64,000 nt of DNA from Citricoccus sp. CH26A (GTDB taxonomy: Bacteria > Actinomycetota > Actinomycetes > Actinomycetales > Micrococcaceae): the NCBI RefSeq assembly GCF_000224415.1, contig NZ_AFXQ01000005.1, forward strand, positions 96,792-160,791, written 5' to 3'. Positions 36,249 to 44,214 of the stretch are shown in pieces (positions within the stretch are counted from its first letter, which is position 1; each line of letters starts with the position of its first letter). The notes under the pieces were generated by a model. That model was not told where the DNA came from, made no database searches, and saw only the letters and a program-made list of their open reading frames with translations. A program made the position numbers and the translations under genes.

Positions 36249-37004
36249 TTACTGCAGCGTGAAGGACACCGGTTGGGCCTGCAGCTCTCCCAGGGACACC
36301 TCGAGGCGGTAGGTCCCGCTGCGCGGTTCGGACCCCACCTCAGCGCACCCCGGTGCCGAGCGCACGCGGGGCCACGTGAACCGGGAGCGCTCCTGGTCGT
36401 CCGGGGAGATCTCCATCATCGCGTCGTCCCCCTCCACCTGGCAGTCCTGCGTGGAGAAGATCCGGTCCGATCCGGAGTACACGGTGAACACCTGCTGGCT
36501 GGTCCCGAGGTTGGCCGCGCAGGGTTCATCCCCCGTGTTGTCCACCCGCAGCTCGAGCACCGGGTCCTCGCCCTCCGGGTACGACTGGCGGTCCGTGGCC
36601 GCCGAGATCACCAGGTCGCCCGGTTCGCACGCGGTGGCGCCGAGGGATGCCTCCGTCGCGGACGGGGAGGCCGAGTCCGAGGGGTCCGCCGTCGGCTCGT
36701 CGCTCGCCGGGTCGATGGTGCCCGGGGTGTCCGTGCCCGTGGCCTCGGTGGGCGAGGCCGGGCCGGGGGTGACCGTGGCCTCGGTGGGCGAGGCCGGGGC
36801 CGTCACGGACGGGCTGGCGTTGCCGCCGGGGTTCCCCGACTGCTCATCGCCCGCGGGCCGGAACAGCGAGATGATCCATCCCACCAGTCCCACCACGAGC
36901 GCGAGCACGAGCACGAGCAGCACCAGGGCGACGATCCGGCGACGCCGGTACACCTCGGGGGACTGCGGACGCATCAGATCGCTGTTTCGAGGGTCGCCGG
37001 CCAT
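36249..37004 (-). CDS. Membrane-anchored protein with Ser/Thr/Pro linker and extracellular beta domain
   Basis: 251 residues, not assigned to a named family. One TM helix (IVALVLLVLVLALVVGLVGWIISLF, about residues 24-48), then an 80-residue Pro/Thr/Ser/Ala-rich linker with a tandem copy of PASPTEAT, then an Ig-like beta domain with two or three Cys pairs (TACEPGDLVISAATDRQSYPEGEDPVLELRVDNTG, EPCAANLGTSQQVFTVYSGSDRIF). The arrangement implies an outward-facing domain held off the membrane. ATG 37004 follows TAAGCT by six bases. Confidence 0.75.
   Translation of the reverse strand: MAGDPRNSDLMRPQSPEVYRRRRIVALVLLVLVLALVVGLVGWIISLFRPAGDEQSGNPGGNASPSVTAPASPTEATVTPGPASPTEATGTDTPGTIDPASDEPTADPSDSASPSATEASLGATACEPGDLVISAATDRQSYPEGEDPVLELRVDNTGDEPCAANLGTSQQVFTVYSGSDRIFSTQDCQVEGDDAMMEISPDDQERSRFTWPRVRSAPGCAEVGSEPRSGTYRLEVSLGELQAQPVSFTLQ
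36735..36800 (-). repeat. Direct repeat in the linker of the membrane-anchored protein
   Basis: GTGGCCTCGGTGGGCGAGGC occurs twice about 36 bases apart on the plus strand, encoding the duplicated PASPTEAT of the linker. Confidence 0.7.
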
Positions 37005-37010
37005 GCCACC

Positions 37011-37016
37011 AGCTTA
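37011..37016 (-). promoter_or_regulatory. -10 hexamer of leaderless membrane-anchored protein gene
   Basis: TAAGCT on the minus strand, six bases before ATG 37004. Back to back with the mutY promoter. Confidence 0.45.
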
Positions 37017-37067
37017 AGGACCATCCCCCGTGGACCGGACCGGCCACGCCGGACGGGGCCCGGACAG

Positions 37068-37073
37068 TACAGT
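37068..37073 (+). promoter_or_regulatory. -10 hexamer of leaderless mutY
   Basis: TACAGT, seven bases before ATG 37081. Confidence 0.45.
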
Positions 37074-37080
37074 GGATCGC

Positions 37081-38022
37081 ATGCCTGATCCCCGCTCCGC
37101 GATGTCCACGCCGGAGATCACGGCCACCCTGCACCGCAGGATCAACGACTGGTTCGCCGACCACGGCCGGGACCTGCCGTGGCGCGCCGCGGACTGCAGC
37201 CCCTGGGGCATCCTCGTCAGCGAGATCATGCTCCAGCAGACCCCCGTCAGTCGCGTCCTGCCGGTCTGGACCGACTGGCTCGACCGTTGGCCCGCCCCGC
37301 GCGACCTGGCGGCGGCACCGGCTGCCGAGGTACTGCGCGCCTGGGGCCGGCTGGGCTATCCCCGCCGTGCCCTGAGGTTGCAGGCCGCAGCGGCCGCCAT
37401 CGCCGCCTCCCCGGACGGGGAGGTACCTCGGACTGCGGAAGGACTGCTGGCCCTGCCGGGCGTCGGTGCGTACACGGCGGCCGCCGTCGCCTGTTTCGCC
37501 TTCGGCCGTCCCGAGGTGGTGGTGGACACGAACATCCGGCGGGTCCACGCCCGGCTGGTGTCCGGCCGGGCGCTGCCGGAGAAGTCCCTGACGGCAGCGG
37601 AGACGGCGCTGGCCCGCGACCTCATGCCCATCCAGCGCGAGGAGGCCTGCCGGTGGAACGCCTCCGTCATGGAGCTCGGGGCACTGGTCTGCACCGCCCG
37701 CTCCCCGCGTTGCGGCGAGTGCCCCGTGGCCGATCTCTGCGCCTGGCGCGCGGCCGGCATGCCGGAGCCCCACTACCGGCCGAGCGGCCAGGCCTGGTCC
37801 GGCACCGACCGTCAGGTGCGAGGCGCCGTAATGGCCGTGTTGCGCGAGCAGGGCTCCGTCCCCGTCGCCGCCCTCCCCCAGCACCCGACGGCGGCCGGCC
37901 GGCTGGGTGCCCACCTCCCGGCCGAGGCTCAGTGGGAGCGCTGCGTGGCGGGTCTCGTCGCCGACGGCCTGGCCCGCAGGGACGACGACGGCCCGGAGGC
38001 CACGCTCAGCCTGCCCGGCTGA
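37081..38022 (+). CDS. mutY: A/G-specific adenine glycosylase
   Basis: 313 residues; removes adenine mispaired with 8-oxoguanine. Catalytic Glu48 in SEIMLQQT, helix-hairpin-helix LPGVGAYTA (125-133), catalytic Asp149 in VVVDTNIRRV, and the [4Fe-4S] ligands C204-x6-C211-x2-C214-x5-C220. The C-terminal NUDIX-like domain is short and divergent compared with E. coli MutY, as in other actinobacteria. A second in-frame ATG at codon 8 is possible. Confidence 0.95.
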   Translation: MPDPRSAMSTPEITATLHRRINDWFADHGRDLPWRAADCSPWGILVSEIMLQQTPVSRVLPVWTDWLDRWPAPRDLAAAPAAEVLRAWGRLGYPRRALRLQAAAAAIAASPDGEVPRTAEGLLALPGVGAYTAAAVACFAFGRPEVVVDTNIRRVHARLVSGRALPEKSLTAAETALARDLMPIQREEACRWNASVMELGALVCTARSPRCGECPVADLCAWRAAGMPEPHYRPSGQAWSGTDRQVRGAVMAVLREQGSVPVAALPQHPTAAGRLGAHLPAEAQWERCVAGLVADGLARRDDDGPEATLSLPG

Positions 38023-38081
38023 GGGCCGCCCGGGTCGTCGGACCGGGGCACCATCCCTGCCTGCGGCGGCGGGGCGAGCCG

Positions 38082-38594
38082 TCAGAGGTGGTGGATCATC
38101 CGGGTGTTGCCGAGGGTGTTGGGCTTCACGCGCGCCAGGTCGAGGAACTCGGCCACGCCCTCGTCGTGGGAGCGGAGGAGCTCGGAGTAGACCTCCGGAT
38201 CCACCGCGGACTGGTCCTCCATCACCTCGAACCCGTGGCGGGTGAAGAAGTCGACCTCGAAGGTCAGGCAGAACACGCGGCTCACGCCCACGTCCCGGGC
38301 CCGGTCCAGCAGCCGGTCGAGGAGCTTGTGCCCCACCCCGTGCCCGCGCCAGTCCGAGGCCGTGGCCAGGGTGCGGACCTCGGCGATGTCCTCCCAGATC
38401 ACGTGCAGGGCGCCGAACCCGGCCAGTGAGCCGTCCGGTGCCTCGGCCACCACGAACTCCTGGATCGACTCGTAGTAGGCCACGGCCTCCTTCTGCAGAA
38501 GGACCCGTCGTTGTGCCAGGGGCTCCACGTGGTCACGGATCGCCGGGACGTCCTGTGTCCGTGCGGGCCGGATGAGCAGCTGCGTGGGTTCCAT
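38082..38594 (-). CDS. GNAT N-acetyltransferase, N-acetylglutamate synthase type
   Basis: 170 residues. LLIRPARTQDVPAIRDHVEPLAQRRVLLQKEAVAYYESIQEFVVAE, then motif A VRTLATASDWRGHGVGHKLLDRLLDRARD, and RVFCLTFEVDFFTRHGFEVM. This closely follows the short actinobacterial N-acetylglutamate synthase (Rv2747-like), first step of arginine synthesis. Stand-alone GNATs are hard to assign, so the substrate is probable, not certain. TAGACT lies six bases before ATG 38594. Convergent with mutY. Confidence 0.88.
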   Translation of the reverse strand: MEPTQLLIRPARTQDVPAIRDHVEPLAQRRVLLQKEAVAYYESIQEFVVAEAPDGSLAGFGALHVIWEDIAEVRTLATASDWRGHGVGHKLLDRLLDRARDVGVSRVFCLTFEVDFFTRHGFEVMEDQSAVDPEVYSELLRSHDEGVAEFLDLARVKPNTLGNTRMIHHL

Positions 38595-38600
38595 CGGTTC

Positions 38601-38606
38601 AGTCTA
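38601..38606 (-). promoter_or_regulatory. -10 hexamer of leaderless N-acetylglutamate synthase-type gene
   Basis: TAGACT on the minus strand, six bases before ATG 38594. Confidence 0.45.
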
Positions 38607-38710
38607 GGACCGTGCGGCGATCAGCCGTCGGCCATGCCCGTCCCCCCGGGTACCGGCGGCGCCGCCACCGGGACGGCCGGGCGATGGAGCCGTCGTGGAC
38701 CCGGACGGCG

Positions 38711-38743
38711 AAGGACCCGCCCCCTGTCCGGGAGCGGGTCCTT
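38711..38743 (-). terminator. Terminator hairpin of the small MT0933-like gene
   Basis: 10-bp stem AAGGACCCGC / GCGGGTCCTT (38711-38720 with 38734-38743), 13-base loop, about 35 bases past the stop of the small gene. Confidence 0.7.
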
Positions 38744-38777
38744 GCACGTCGATGGCGACCGGGGCGGCCGGCGGGGC

Positions 38778-38966
38778 TCAGTTGCCCTGTTCGCCCTGCT
38801 GGTCCTCCCCCTGGCCGCCGAGGAACTTCTCCTGGGCGCCGTCCACGCCCTGGTTGCCCTGGTCACCGAGCTTGTCCCCGTGCTGCTCCTGGGCCTGGTC
38901 GATACCCTCGTTGATCTTGTCGCCGTGCTGGTCCTTCAGGTTTCCGAGGTTCTCTGCGAACGACAT
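38778..38966 (-). CDS. Small hydrophilic protein, MT0933/Rv0909-like
   Basis: 62 residues, very hydrophilic, rich in Gln, Gly and Asp. Repeating pattern DQHGDKINEGIDQAQ / EQHGDKLGDQGNQGVDGAQE is similar in style to MT0933-like small proteins (PF14013), which databases label putative antitoxins. No toxin gene is next to it. AAGGAG precedes ATG 38966 by seven bases. Own terminator downstream. The antitoxin label should not be taken as function. Confidence 0.7.
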   Translation of the reverse strand: MSFAENLGNLKDQHGDKINEGIDQAQEQHGDKLGDQGNQGVDGAQEKFLGGQGEDQQGEQGN

Positions 38967-39081
38967 GCGCAACTCCTTGATCGGGATGGTGGTGACGGCC
39001 GCCGGGGCCCTCACCGCACCGCCGGTCCCGGCGGCCGTCCCAACGTACGCACAGATCAGCCGCGAGTGCCACCCCCAGACG

Positions 39082-39124
39082 CCCGTGGGCCCGGTCCGAC
39101 GGATCGTCGGACCGGGCCCACGGG
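39082..39124 (-). terminator. Very strong terminator hairpin of clpC
   Basis: 19-bp perfect stem (39082-39100 with 39106-39124) and a GGATC loop, about 40 bases past the clpC stop. It is the most stable simple hairpin in the window. Confidence 0.85.
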
Positions 39125-39164
39125 GCCGATGACGCCTGCCCGGCAGGCCGGCGTCGTCGAGGTG

Positions 39165-41702
39165 TCACTGGCCGGTGGTCTGGGCCTCGATCTCCCCGGC
39201 CACCGGTGTCGCCTCGATCGCCTCGGGACGGCTGGTCGTGGAGAAGGTGAGCTTGGCCGCCTCACCCTCACCCTCGAGGTCCACGGTGATGCTGGACCCG
39301 GGGGTGATCTCCCCGAAGAGGATCTTCTCGGAGAGCTGGTCCTCCACCAGGTGCTGGATGGTGCGGCGCAGCGGACGGGCACCGAACGCGGGGTCGTATC
39401 CGCGGTCGGCCAGGAACTCCTTGGCCGGCTTCGTGATGGTGATGGTCAGGTCCTGGTCGTCCAGCCGCTTCTGCAGGCGGGCCACGAACAGGTCGACGAT
39501 CTGCACGATCTCGTCCTTGGACAGCTGCGGGAAGACGATGACGTCGTCCACGCGGTTGAGGAACTCGGGCCGGAAGTGCTGGCGCAACTCCTCCTGGACC
39601 TTGCCCTTCATCCGGTCGTAACCGGTCTGGGTGTCCGCGGCGGACTGGAAACCCGTCATGACGCCCTTGGAGATGTCCTTGGTGCCGAGGTTCGTGGTCA
39701 TGATGATCACGGTGTTCTTGAAGTCCACCACGCGTCCCTGGGAGTCGGTCAGGCGACCGTCCTCCAGGATCTGCAGCAGCGAGTTGAACAGGTCCGCGTG
39801 GGCCTTCTCGACCTCGTCGAAGAGCACCACGGAGAACGGCCGGCGGCGGACCTTCTCGGTCAGCTGGCCGCCCTCTTCGTAGCCGACGTAACCGGGAGGG
39901 GCACCGAAGAGCCGGGAGACCGTGTGCTTCTCCTGGAACTCGGACATGTCCAGGGTGATGAGGGCGTCCTCGTCACCGAACAGGAATTCCGCGAGGGCCT
40001 TGGCGAGCTCGGTCTTGCCGACGCCCGTGGGCCCGGCGAAGATGAACGATCCCGAGGGCCGGTTCGGGTCCTTGAGGCCGGCACGGGTGCGCCGGATCGC
40101 CTGGGACAGGGACTTGATGGCCTCGTCCTGGCCGATGACCCGCTGGTGGATCTCGGCCTCCATGTTGCGCAGGCGGTCGGTCTCCTCCTCGGTGAGCTTG
40201 AACACCGGGATGCCGGTGGAGGCGGAGAGCACCTCGGCGATCAGGTCCTCGTTCACCTCGGCGATGCCCTCGGTGACGCCCGTGCGCCACTCCTCTTCCT
40301 TGCGGTTGCGCTCGTCCGTGAGCTTCTGCTCCTGGTCGCGCAGGTGGGCGGCGCCCTCGAAGTCCTGGCCGTCGATGGCCGCTTCCTTCTCGGCGCGGAC
40401 CTCGGCGATCCGGGAGTCGTACTCCTTGATCTCCGGCGGGGTGGTCATGCGCTTGATGCGCAGCCGGGCACCGGCCTCGTCGATCAGGTCGATCGCCTTG
40501 TCCGGCAGGAACCGGTCCGAGACGTAGCGGTCCGCGAGCGAGGCCGCGGCCTTGAGCGCGTCCTCGGTGATCGAGACCCGGTGGTGGGCCTCGTACCGGT
40601 CCCGCAGCCCGCGGAGGATCTCGGTGGTCTCCTCCACGGTGGGCTCGTTGACCTGGATCGGCTGGAACCGGCGCTCCAGCGCCGCGTCCTTCTCGATGTG
40701 CTTGCGGTACTCGTCCAGGGTGGTGGCACCGATGGTCTGCAGTTCGCCGCGAGCCAGCATCGGCTTCAGGATGGAGGCCGCGTCGATCGCGCCCTCGGCC
40801 GCACCGGCGCCGACGAGCGTGTGGATCTCGTCGATGAACAGGATGATGTCCCCGCGGGTGCGGATCTCCTTGAGCACCTTCTTCAGGCGCTCCTCGAAGT
40901 CACCGCGGTACCGGGAGCCGGCCACGAGGGACCCGAGGTCCAGGGTGTAGAGCTGCTTGTCCGTCAGCGTCTCGGGCACGTCGCCGCGGACGATGGCCTG
41001 GGCCAGGCCCTCGACGACGGCGGTCTTGCCGACGCCGGGCTCGCCGATGAGCACCGGGTTGTTCTTGGTGCGGCGGGACAGCACCTGCATGACCCGCTCC
41101 ATCTCCTGGGCGCGGCCGATCACCGGGTCCAGCTTGCCCTCGCGGGCGGCGGCGGTGAGGTTGCGGCCGAACTGGTCCAGGACCACGGAGCCGGCCGGGG
41201 CGCCCTCGGACTGGCCGCCGGAGGACACGCCGGCGCCCGCGGTCTCCTTGCCGCCGGCACCGCCCTGGTAGCCGGACAGCAGCTGGATGACGGTCTGGCG
41301 GACGCGGTTCAGGTCCGCACCGAGCTTCACGAGGACCTGGGCGGCGACGCCCTCGCCCTCGCGGATGAGGCCGAGCAGGATGTGCTCCGTGCCGATGTAG
41401 TTGTGGCCCAGCTGGAGGGCCTCACGCAGCGACAGCTCGAGGACCTTCTTGGCGCGCGGCGTGAAGGGGATGTGGCCCGAGGGCGTCTGCTGGCCCTGGC
41501 CGATGATCTCCTGGACCTGCTCGCGCACGGCCCCCAGGGAGATGCTGAGCGACTCGAGGGCCTTGGCGGCCACTCCCTCGCCCTCGTGGATCAGGCCGAG
41601 CAGGATGTGCTCGGTACCGATGTAGCTGTGGTTGAGCATCCGCGCCTCTTCCTGCGCGAGTACCACCACCCGCCGGGCACGGTCCGTGAATCTCTCAAAC
41701 AT
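39165..41702 (-). CDS. clpC: ATP-dependent Clp protease ATP-binding subunit ClpC
   Basis: 845 residues. N-domain with two Clp repeats (about 1-145: [35 protein letters not shown] and its second copy), AAA1 with Walker [10 protein letters not shown], a UVR/coiled-coil middle domain ([36 protein letters not shown]), AAA2 with GPTGVGKTE, and the D2-small domain. Unfolds substrates for ClpP. AAGGAG precedes ATG 41702. A ClgR-like dyad lies 62-81 bases upstream. Confidence 0.97.
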   Translation of the reverse strand: MFERFTDRARRVVVLAQEEARMLNHSYIGTEHILLGLIHEGEGVAAKALESLSISLGAVREQVQEIIGQGQQTPSGHIPFTPRAKKVLELSLREALQLGHNYIGTEHILLGLIREGEGVAAQVLVKLGADLNRVRQTVIQLLSGYQGGAGGKETAGAGVSSGGQSEGAPAGSVVLDQFGRNLTAAAREGKLDPVIGRAQEMERVMQVLSRRTKNNPVLIGEPGVGKTAVVEGLAQAIVRGDVPETLTDKQLYTLDLGSLVAGSRYRGDFEERLKKVLKEIRTRGDIILFIDEIHTLVGAGAAEGAIDAASILKPMLARGELQTIGATTLDEYRKHIEKDAALERRFQPIQVNEPTVEETTEILRGLRDRYEAHHRVSITEDALKAAASLADRYVSDRFLPDKAIDLIDEAGARLRIKRMTTPPEIKEYDSRIAEVRAEKEAAIDGQDFEGAAHLRDQEQKLTDERNRKEEEWRTGVTEGIAEVNEDLIAEVLSASTGIPVFKLTEEETDRLRNMEAEIHQRVIGQDEAIKSLSQAIRRTRAGLKDPNRPSGSFIFAGPTGVGKTELAKALAEFLFGDEDALITLDMSEFQEKHTVSRLFGAPPGYVGYEEGGQLTEKVRRRPFSVVLFDEVEKAHADLFNSLLQILEDGRLTDSQGRVVDFKNTVIIMTTNLGTKDISKGVMTGFQSAADTQTGYDRMKGKVQEELRQHFRPEFLNRVDDVIVFPQLSKDEIVQIVDLFVARLQKRLDDQDLTITITKPAKEFLADRGYDPAFGARPLRRTIQHLVEDQLSEKILFGEITPGSSITVDLEGEGEAAKLTFSTTSRPEAIEATPVAGEIEAQTTGQ

Positions 41703-41763
41703 GGGCACACTCCTTGCTGACTGTGCCTCCGATGCTACGCACCGGGGGACGAGTTCGGGCGGC

Positions 41764-41783
41764 TGTTCGCCGTAGGGAGAACA
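41764..41783. promoter_or_regulatory. Near-palindrome upstream of clpC, possible ClgR site
   Basis: TGTTCGCCGTAGGGAGAACA is symmetrical at 8 of 10 positions with TGTTC/GAACA arms and a CGC half-site. ClgR, the actinobacterial activator of clp genes, binds CGC-N5-GCG type dyads; here the right half is GGA, so the match is imperfect. Confidence 0.35.
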
Positions 41784-41839
41784 ACCGCCCGGCACCGCCG
41801 CGGGGCCTCGGTTCCGTCAGGCCCGCGCGCCGCCCCGCG

Positions 41840-42139
41840 TCACTTCTTGGCGTTGCGGTAGGCCTCGACGATGTCCCGGTGCAGCCGGCCGCGCTGGGAG
41901 ACCTCGTAGCCGTTCTCCGCGGCCCACTCCCGGATCTTGGCGGCCTCGTTCCCCGGGGTCGGCGGGGCGACGGCCCGGGCCTTGCGGAGGTAGGGCTTGA
42001 GCGTGGACCGCAATTCCTTCGCGTGCTCGGACGAGAGGTCGATCTCGTAGTGCCGGCCGTCCAAGGCGAACTGGAGGGTCTCGTCGGCCGGTGTTCCGTC
42101 TAGATCGTCAACCAAGACCACTTCTACTTTCTGCGCCAC
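41840..42139 (-). CDS. lsr2: Nucleoid-associated protein Lsr2
   Basis: 99 residues. N-terminal oligomerisation domain (AQKVEVVLVDDLDGTPADETLQFALDGRHYEIDLSSEHAKELRSTL) and C-terminal DNA-binding domain with the AT-hook-like RGR (IREWAAENGYEVSQRGRLHRDIVEAY). A bridging protein that silences AT-rich DNA. The start is taken as GTG 42139, not ATG 42145. The AAGGGG site is seven bases from the GTG but only one from the ATG, and MAQKV matches the family N-terminus. Confidence 0.93.
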   Translation of the reverse strand: MAQKVEVVLVDDLDGTPADETLQFALDGRHYEIDLSSEHAKELRSTLKPYLRKARAVAPPTPGNEAAKIREWAAENGYEVSQRGRLHRDIVEAYRNAKK

Positions 42140-42145
42140 GGCCAT

Positions 42146-42376
42146 TCCCCTTCGATATGTCAACGGAGCTTTCGGAACGGATGTTCCCGGCACCGACAGT
42201 CCGGATATCCTCAACCAGGGAATCCCTATTGCCTTCTTCCGATCCGGCGCCCAGTTCAGAGTATCCCGGATCCCTATTATGTTTACCAACTGAAGGTCGA
42301 CGCGCGCTCTGTTCTCACGGCGAACTCACAGCTTGGGAATCTGGATATCCCCTCGATGAAATGCGGGAAGGGGCCG
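42146..42376. promoter_or_regulatory. lsr2 leader/promoter region, relatively AT-rich, with repeats
   Basis: About 230 bases of clearly lower GC than the surroundings. ATCCCTATT occurs at 42222-42230 and 42270-42278. The palindrome GGATATCC occurs at 42203-42210 and 42343-42350. On the minus strand CATAAT (near 42278-42283) could be a -10. Such AT-rich upstream DNA is expected where Lsr2 represses its own gene; this is inference. Confidence 0.45.
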
Positions 42377-42640
42377 TCACGAAGCGGTCGTGGGGCCGGC
42401 CCCACGACCGTCACCGGCATCGTCGGCGGTCGTCTCGCCGGCGGTTCCACCGGCACCGTCCAGGGAGCCGCGCTCCGCCCGCAACCGGGCCCATTCCTCC
42501 GCCTCGCGCTCCTCCAACTCGGCACGCGCGTTCCGCTCGCCGCTGTCCGCCCGGAACAGGGATCGCATGACGAGCCAGAAGATCAGCCCCAGGCCCACGG
42601 AGGGGGCCAGGACGGAGAAGTATTCCCAGAACGTGTCCAT
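42377..42640 (-). CDS. Small single-pass membrane protein after lysS
   Basis: 87 residues. One N-terminal TM (FSVLAPSVGLGLIFWLVMRSLF), a charged coiled-coil-like stretch (RNARAELEEREAEEWARLRAE), and a Gly/Ala/Thr-rich tail. Its ATG shares the A of the lysS TGA (TGATG), so it is translationally coupled to lysS. Function unknown. Confidence 0.75.
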   Translation of the reverse strand: MDTFWEYFSVLAPSVGLGLIFWLVMRSLFRADSGERNARAELEEREAEEWARLRAERGSLDGAGGTAGETTADDAGDGRGAGPTTAS

Positions 42641-44196
42641 CAGCTGCCCGACCCCTGGGCCTCCGGCTTGAGCAGCGGGAACAGGATGGTCTCGCGGATC
42701 CCGGCCCCGGTGAACAGCATGACGAGGCGGTCGATCCCGAGCCCGATGCCACCCATCGGCGGGGCGCCGTACTCCAGGGCGCGCAGGAAGTCGTCGTCCA
42801 GCTGCATCGCCTCGTCGTCACCCGCGGCGGACGCCTCCGACTGCGCGGTGAGCCGATCACGCTGGATGACCGGGTCGATCAGCTCGGAGAAGGCCGTGCC
42901 GCGTTCCATGCCGCCGATGATGAGGTCCCAGGCCTCGATCACGCCGGGCTTGGACCGGTGCGGGCGGGCCAGCGGCTGGGCGGCCGGGGGGTAGTTGTAG
43001 ACGAAGGTCGGATCGATGAGCGTGGGCTCCACGATCTCGCCGAACAGCTCGATGACGAGCTTCTCCGCGTCCCAGAACGCGTCATAGGCCACCTCGTGCT
43101 CCTCGGCGAGGGCGCGCAGCTCCTCCACCGTGGTGTCCGGCGTGATCTCCCGGCCCACGGCCTCCGACAGGCCGGGGTAGACCTCCAGCCAGCGCCATTC
43201 CCCGTCCAGGTCGATGGTGCCCCGGGGCGTCTCGATCCGGCGGCCCGCACCGATGGCGTCCGCGGCATTGAGGATCATCTCCTGCATCCGCTCCGCCATG
43301 ACGTGCATGTCCGCCCACGCCTCGTAGGACTCCAGGGTGGTGAACTCCGGGGAGTGGGTGGAGTCCACGCCCTCGTTGCGGAACACGCGGCCGATCTCGA
43401 AGACCCGGTCGATCCCGCCGACCACGGCACGCTTCAGGTAGAGCTCGGTGGCGATGCGCAGGGTCATCCCCTGGTCGAACGCGTTCAGGTGGGTCTCGAA
43501 CGGACGGGCATGGGCCCCGCCGTGGATCAGCTGCAGGACCGGGGTCTCCACCTCCACGTACCCGCGGTCCTCGAGGGTGCGGCGGATGGAGCGGATGATG
43601 GCGGCCCGGGTGTGGACCATCTGCCGCGCCTCGGGACGCACGATGAGGTCCGCGTAGCGCTGGCGCACCCGGGTCTCCTCGTTGAGCCCGGCGTGCAGCA
43701 CGGGCAGCGGACGCAGCGCCTTGGAGGCCATCTGCCAGCCGTCGGCCATGATGGACAGCTCCCCGCGGCGGGAGGCGATCACCTCGCCCTGGACGGCGAT
43801 GTGGTCGCCCAGGTCCACCAGGTGCTTCCAGTCCGCCAGGGACTCCTCGCCCACGTTGGCCAGCGAGACCATGACCTGCAACCGGGTGCCGGCGCCGTCG
43901 TCGCCCCCCTCCTGCAGCGTGGCGAAGCAGAGCTTGCCGGTGTTGCGCAGGAACACCACGCGCCCGGCCACGCCGACCCGCTGGCCGGTCTCGGCGCCCG
44001 GCTCCAGGTCCGGGAAGTCCGCCCGGACGCGTGCCAGGGAGTGGGTGCGGTCCACGACGACCGGGTAGGCCTCGCGCCCGGAGGCCAGGATCTCGTCGCG
44101 CTTGTCCTGGCGGACCTGCCGCTGGTCACTGGTCGTGGGGTCGCTGGGCTGTCCGTCCACCGTTGCCGGCTGGACCGGGGAGTTCTGGGTCGTCAC
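42640..44196 (-). CDS. lysS: Lysyl-tRNA synthetase, class II
   Basis: Charges tRNA-Lys. About 518 residues. OB-fold anticodon domain (VGVAGRVVFLRNTGKLCFATLQ), class II motif 1 and 2 (FEIGRVFRNEGVDSTHSPEFTTLESYEAWAD) and motif 3 (GGIGLGIDRLVMLFTG). The start is GTG 44196 or TTG 44202. GTG was chosen because TAGACT at 44205-44210 lies eight bases before it and no ribosome site is present. The upstream M13 peptidase gene ends 19 bases before. Confidence 0.96.
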   Translation of the reverse strand: MTTQNSPVQPATVDGQPSDPTTSDQRQVRQDKRDEILASGREAYPVVVDRTHSLARVRADFPDLEPGAETGQRVGVAGRVVFLRNTGKLCFATLQEGGDDGAGTRLQVMVSLANVGEESLADWKHLVDLGDHIAVQGEVIASRRGELSIMADGWQMASKALRPLPVLHAGLNEETRVRQRYADLIVRPEARQMVHTRAAIIRSIRRTLEDRGYVEVETPVLQLIHGGAHARPFETHLNAFDQGMTLRIATELYLKRAVVGGIDRVFEIGRVFRNEGVDSTHSPEFTTLESYEAWADMHVMAERMQEMILNAADAIGAGRRIETPRGTIDLDGEWRWLEVYPGLSEAVGREITPDTTVEELRALAEEHEVAYDAFWDAEKLVIELFGEIVEPTLIDPTFVYNYPPAAQPLARPHRSKPGVIEAWDLIIGGMERGTAFSELIDPVIQRDRLTAQSEASAAGDDEAMQLDDDFLRALEYGAPPMGGIGLGIDRLVMLFTGAGIRETILFPLLKPEAQGSGS

Positions 44197-44204
44197 GGTC
44201 AACC

Positions 44205-44210
44205 AGTCTA
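44205..44210 (-). promoter_or_regulatory. -10 hexamer of leaderless lysS
   Basis: TAGACT on the minus strand, eight bases before GTG 44196 and just past the M13 peptidase stop region. Confidence 0.4.
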
Positions 44211-44214
44211 CGGC

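Noticed and set aside
36735..36800. Direct repeats as a CRISPR or tandem-repeat locus
   Set aside because: Only two copies, within a coding linker, in frame with the duplicated PASPTEAT peptide.
38778..38966. MT0933-like gene as half of a toxin-antitoxin pair
   Set aside because: No partner toxin ORF on either side; the gene has its own ribosome site and terminator and stands alone.
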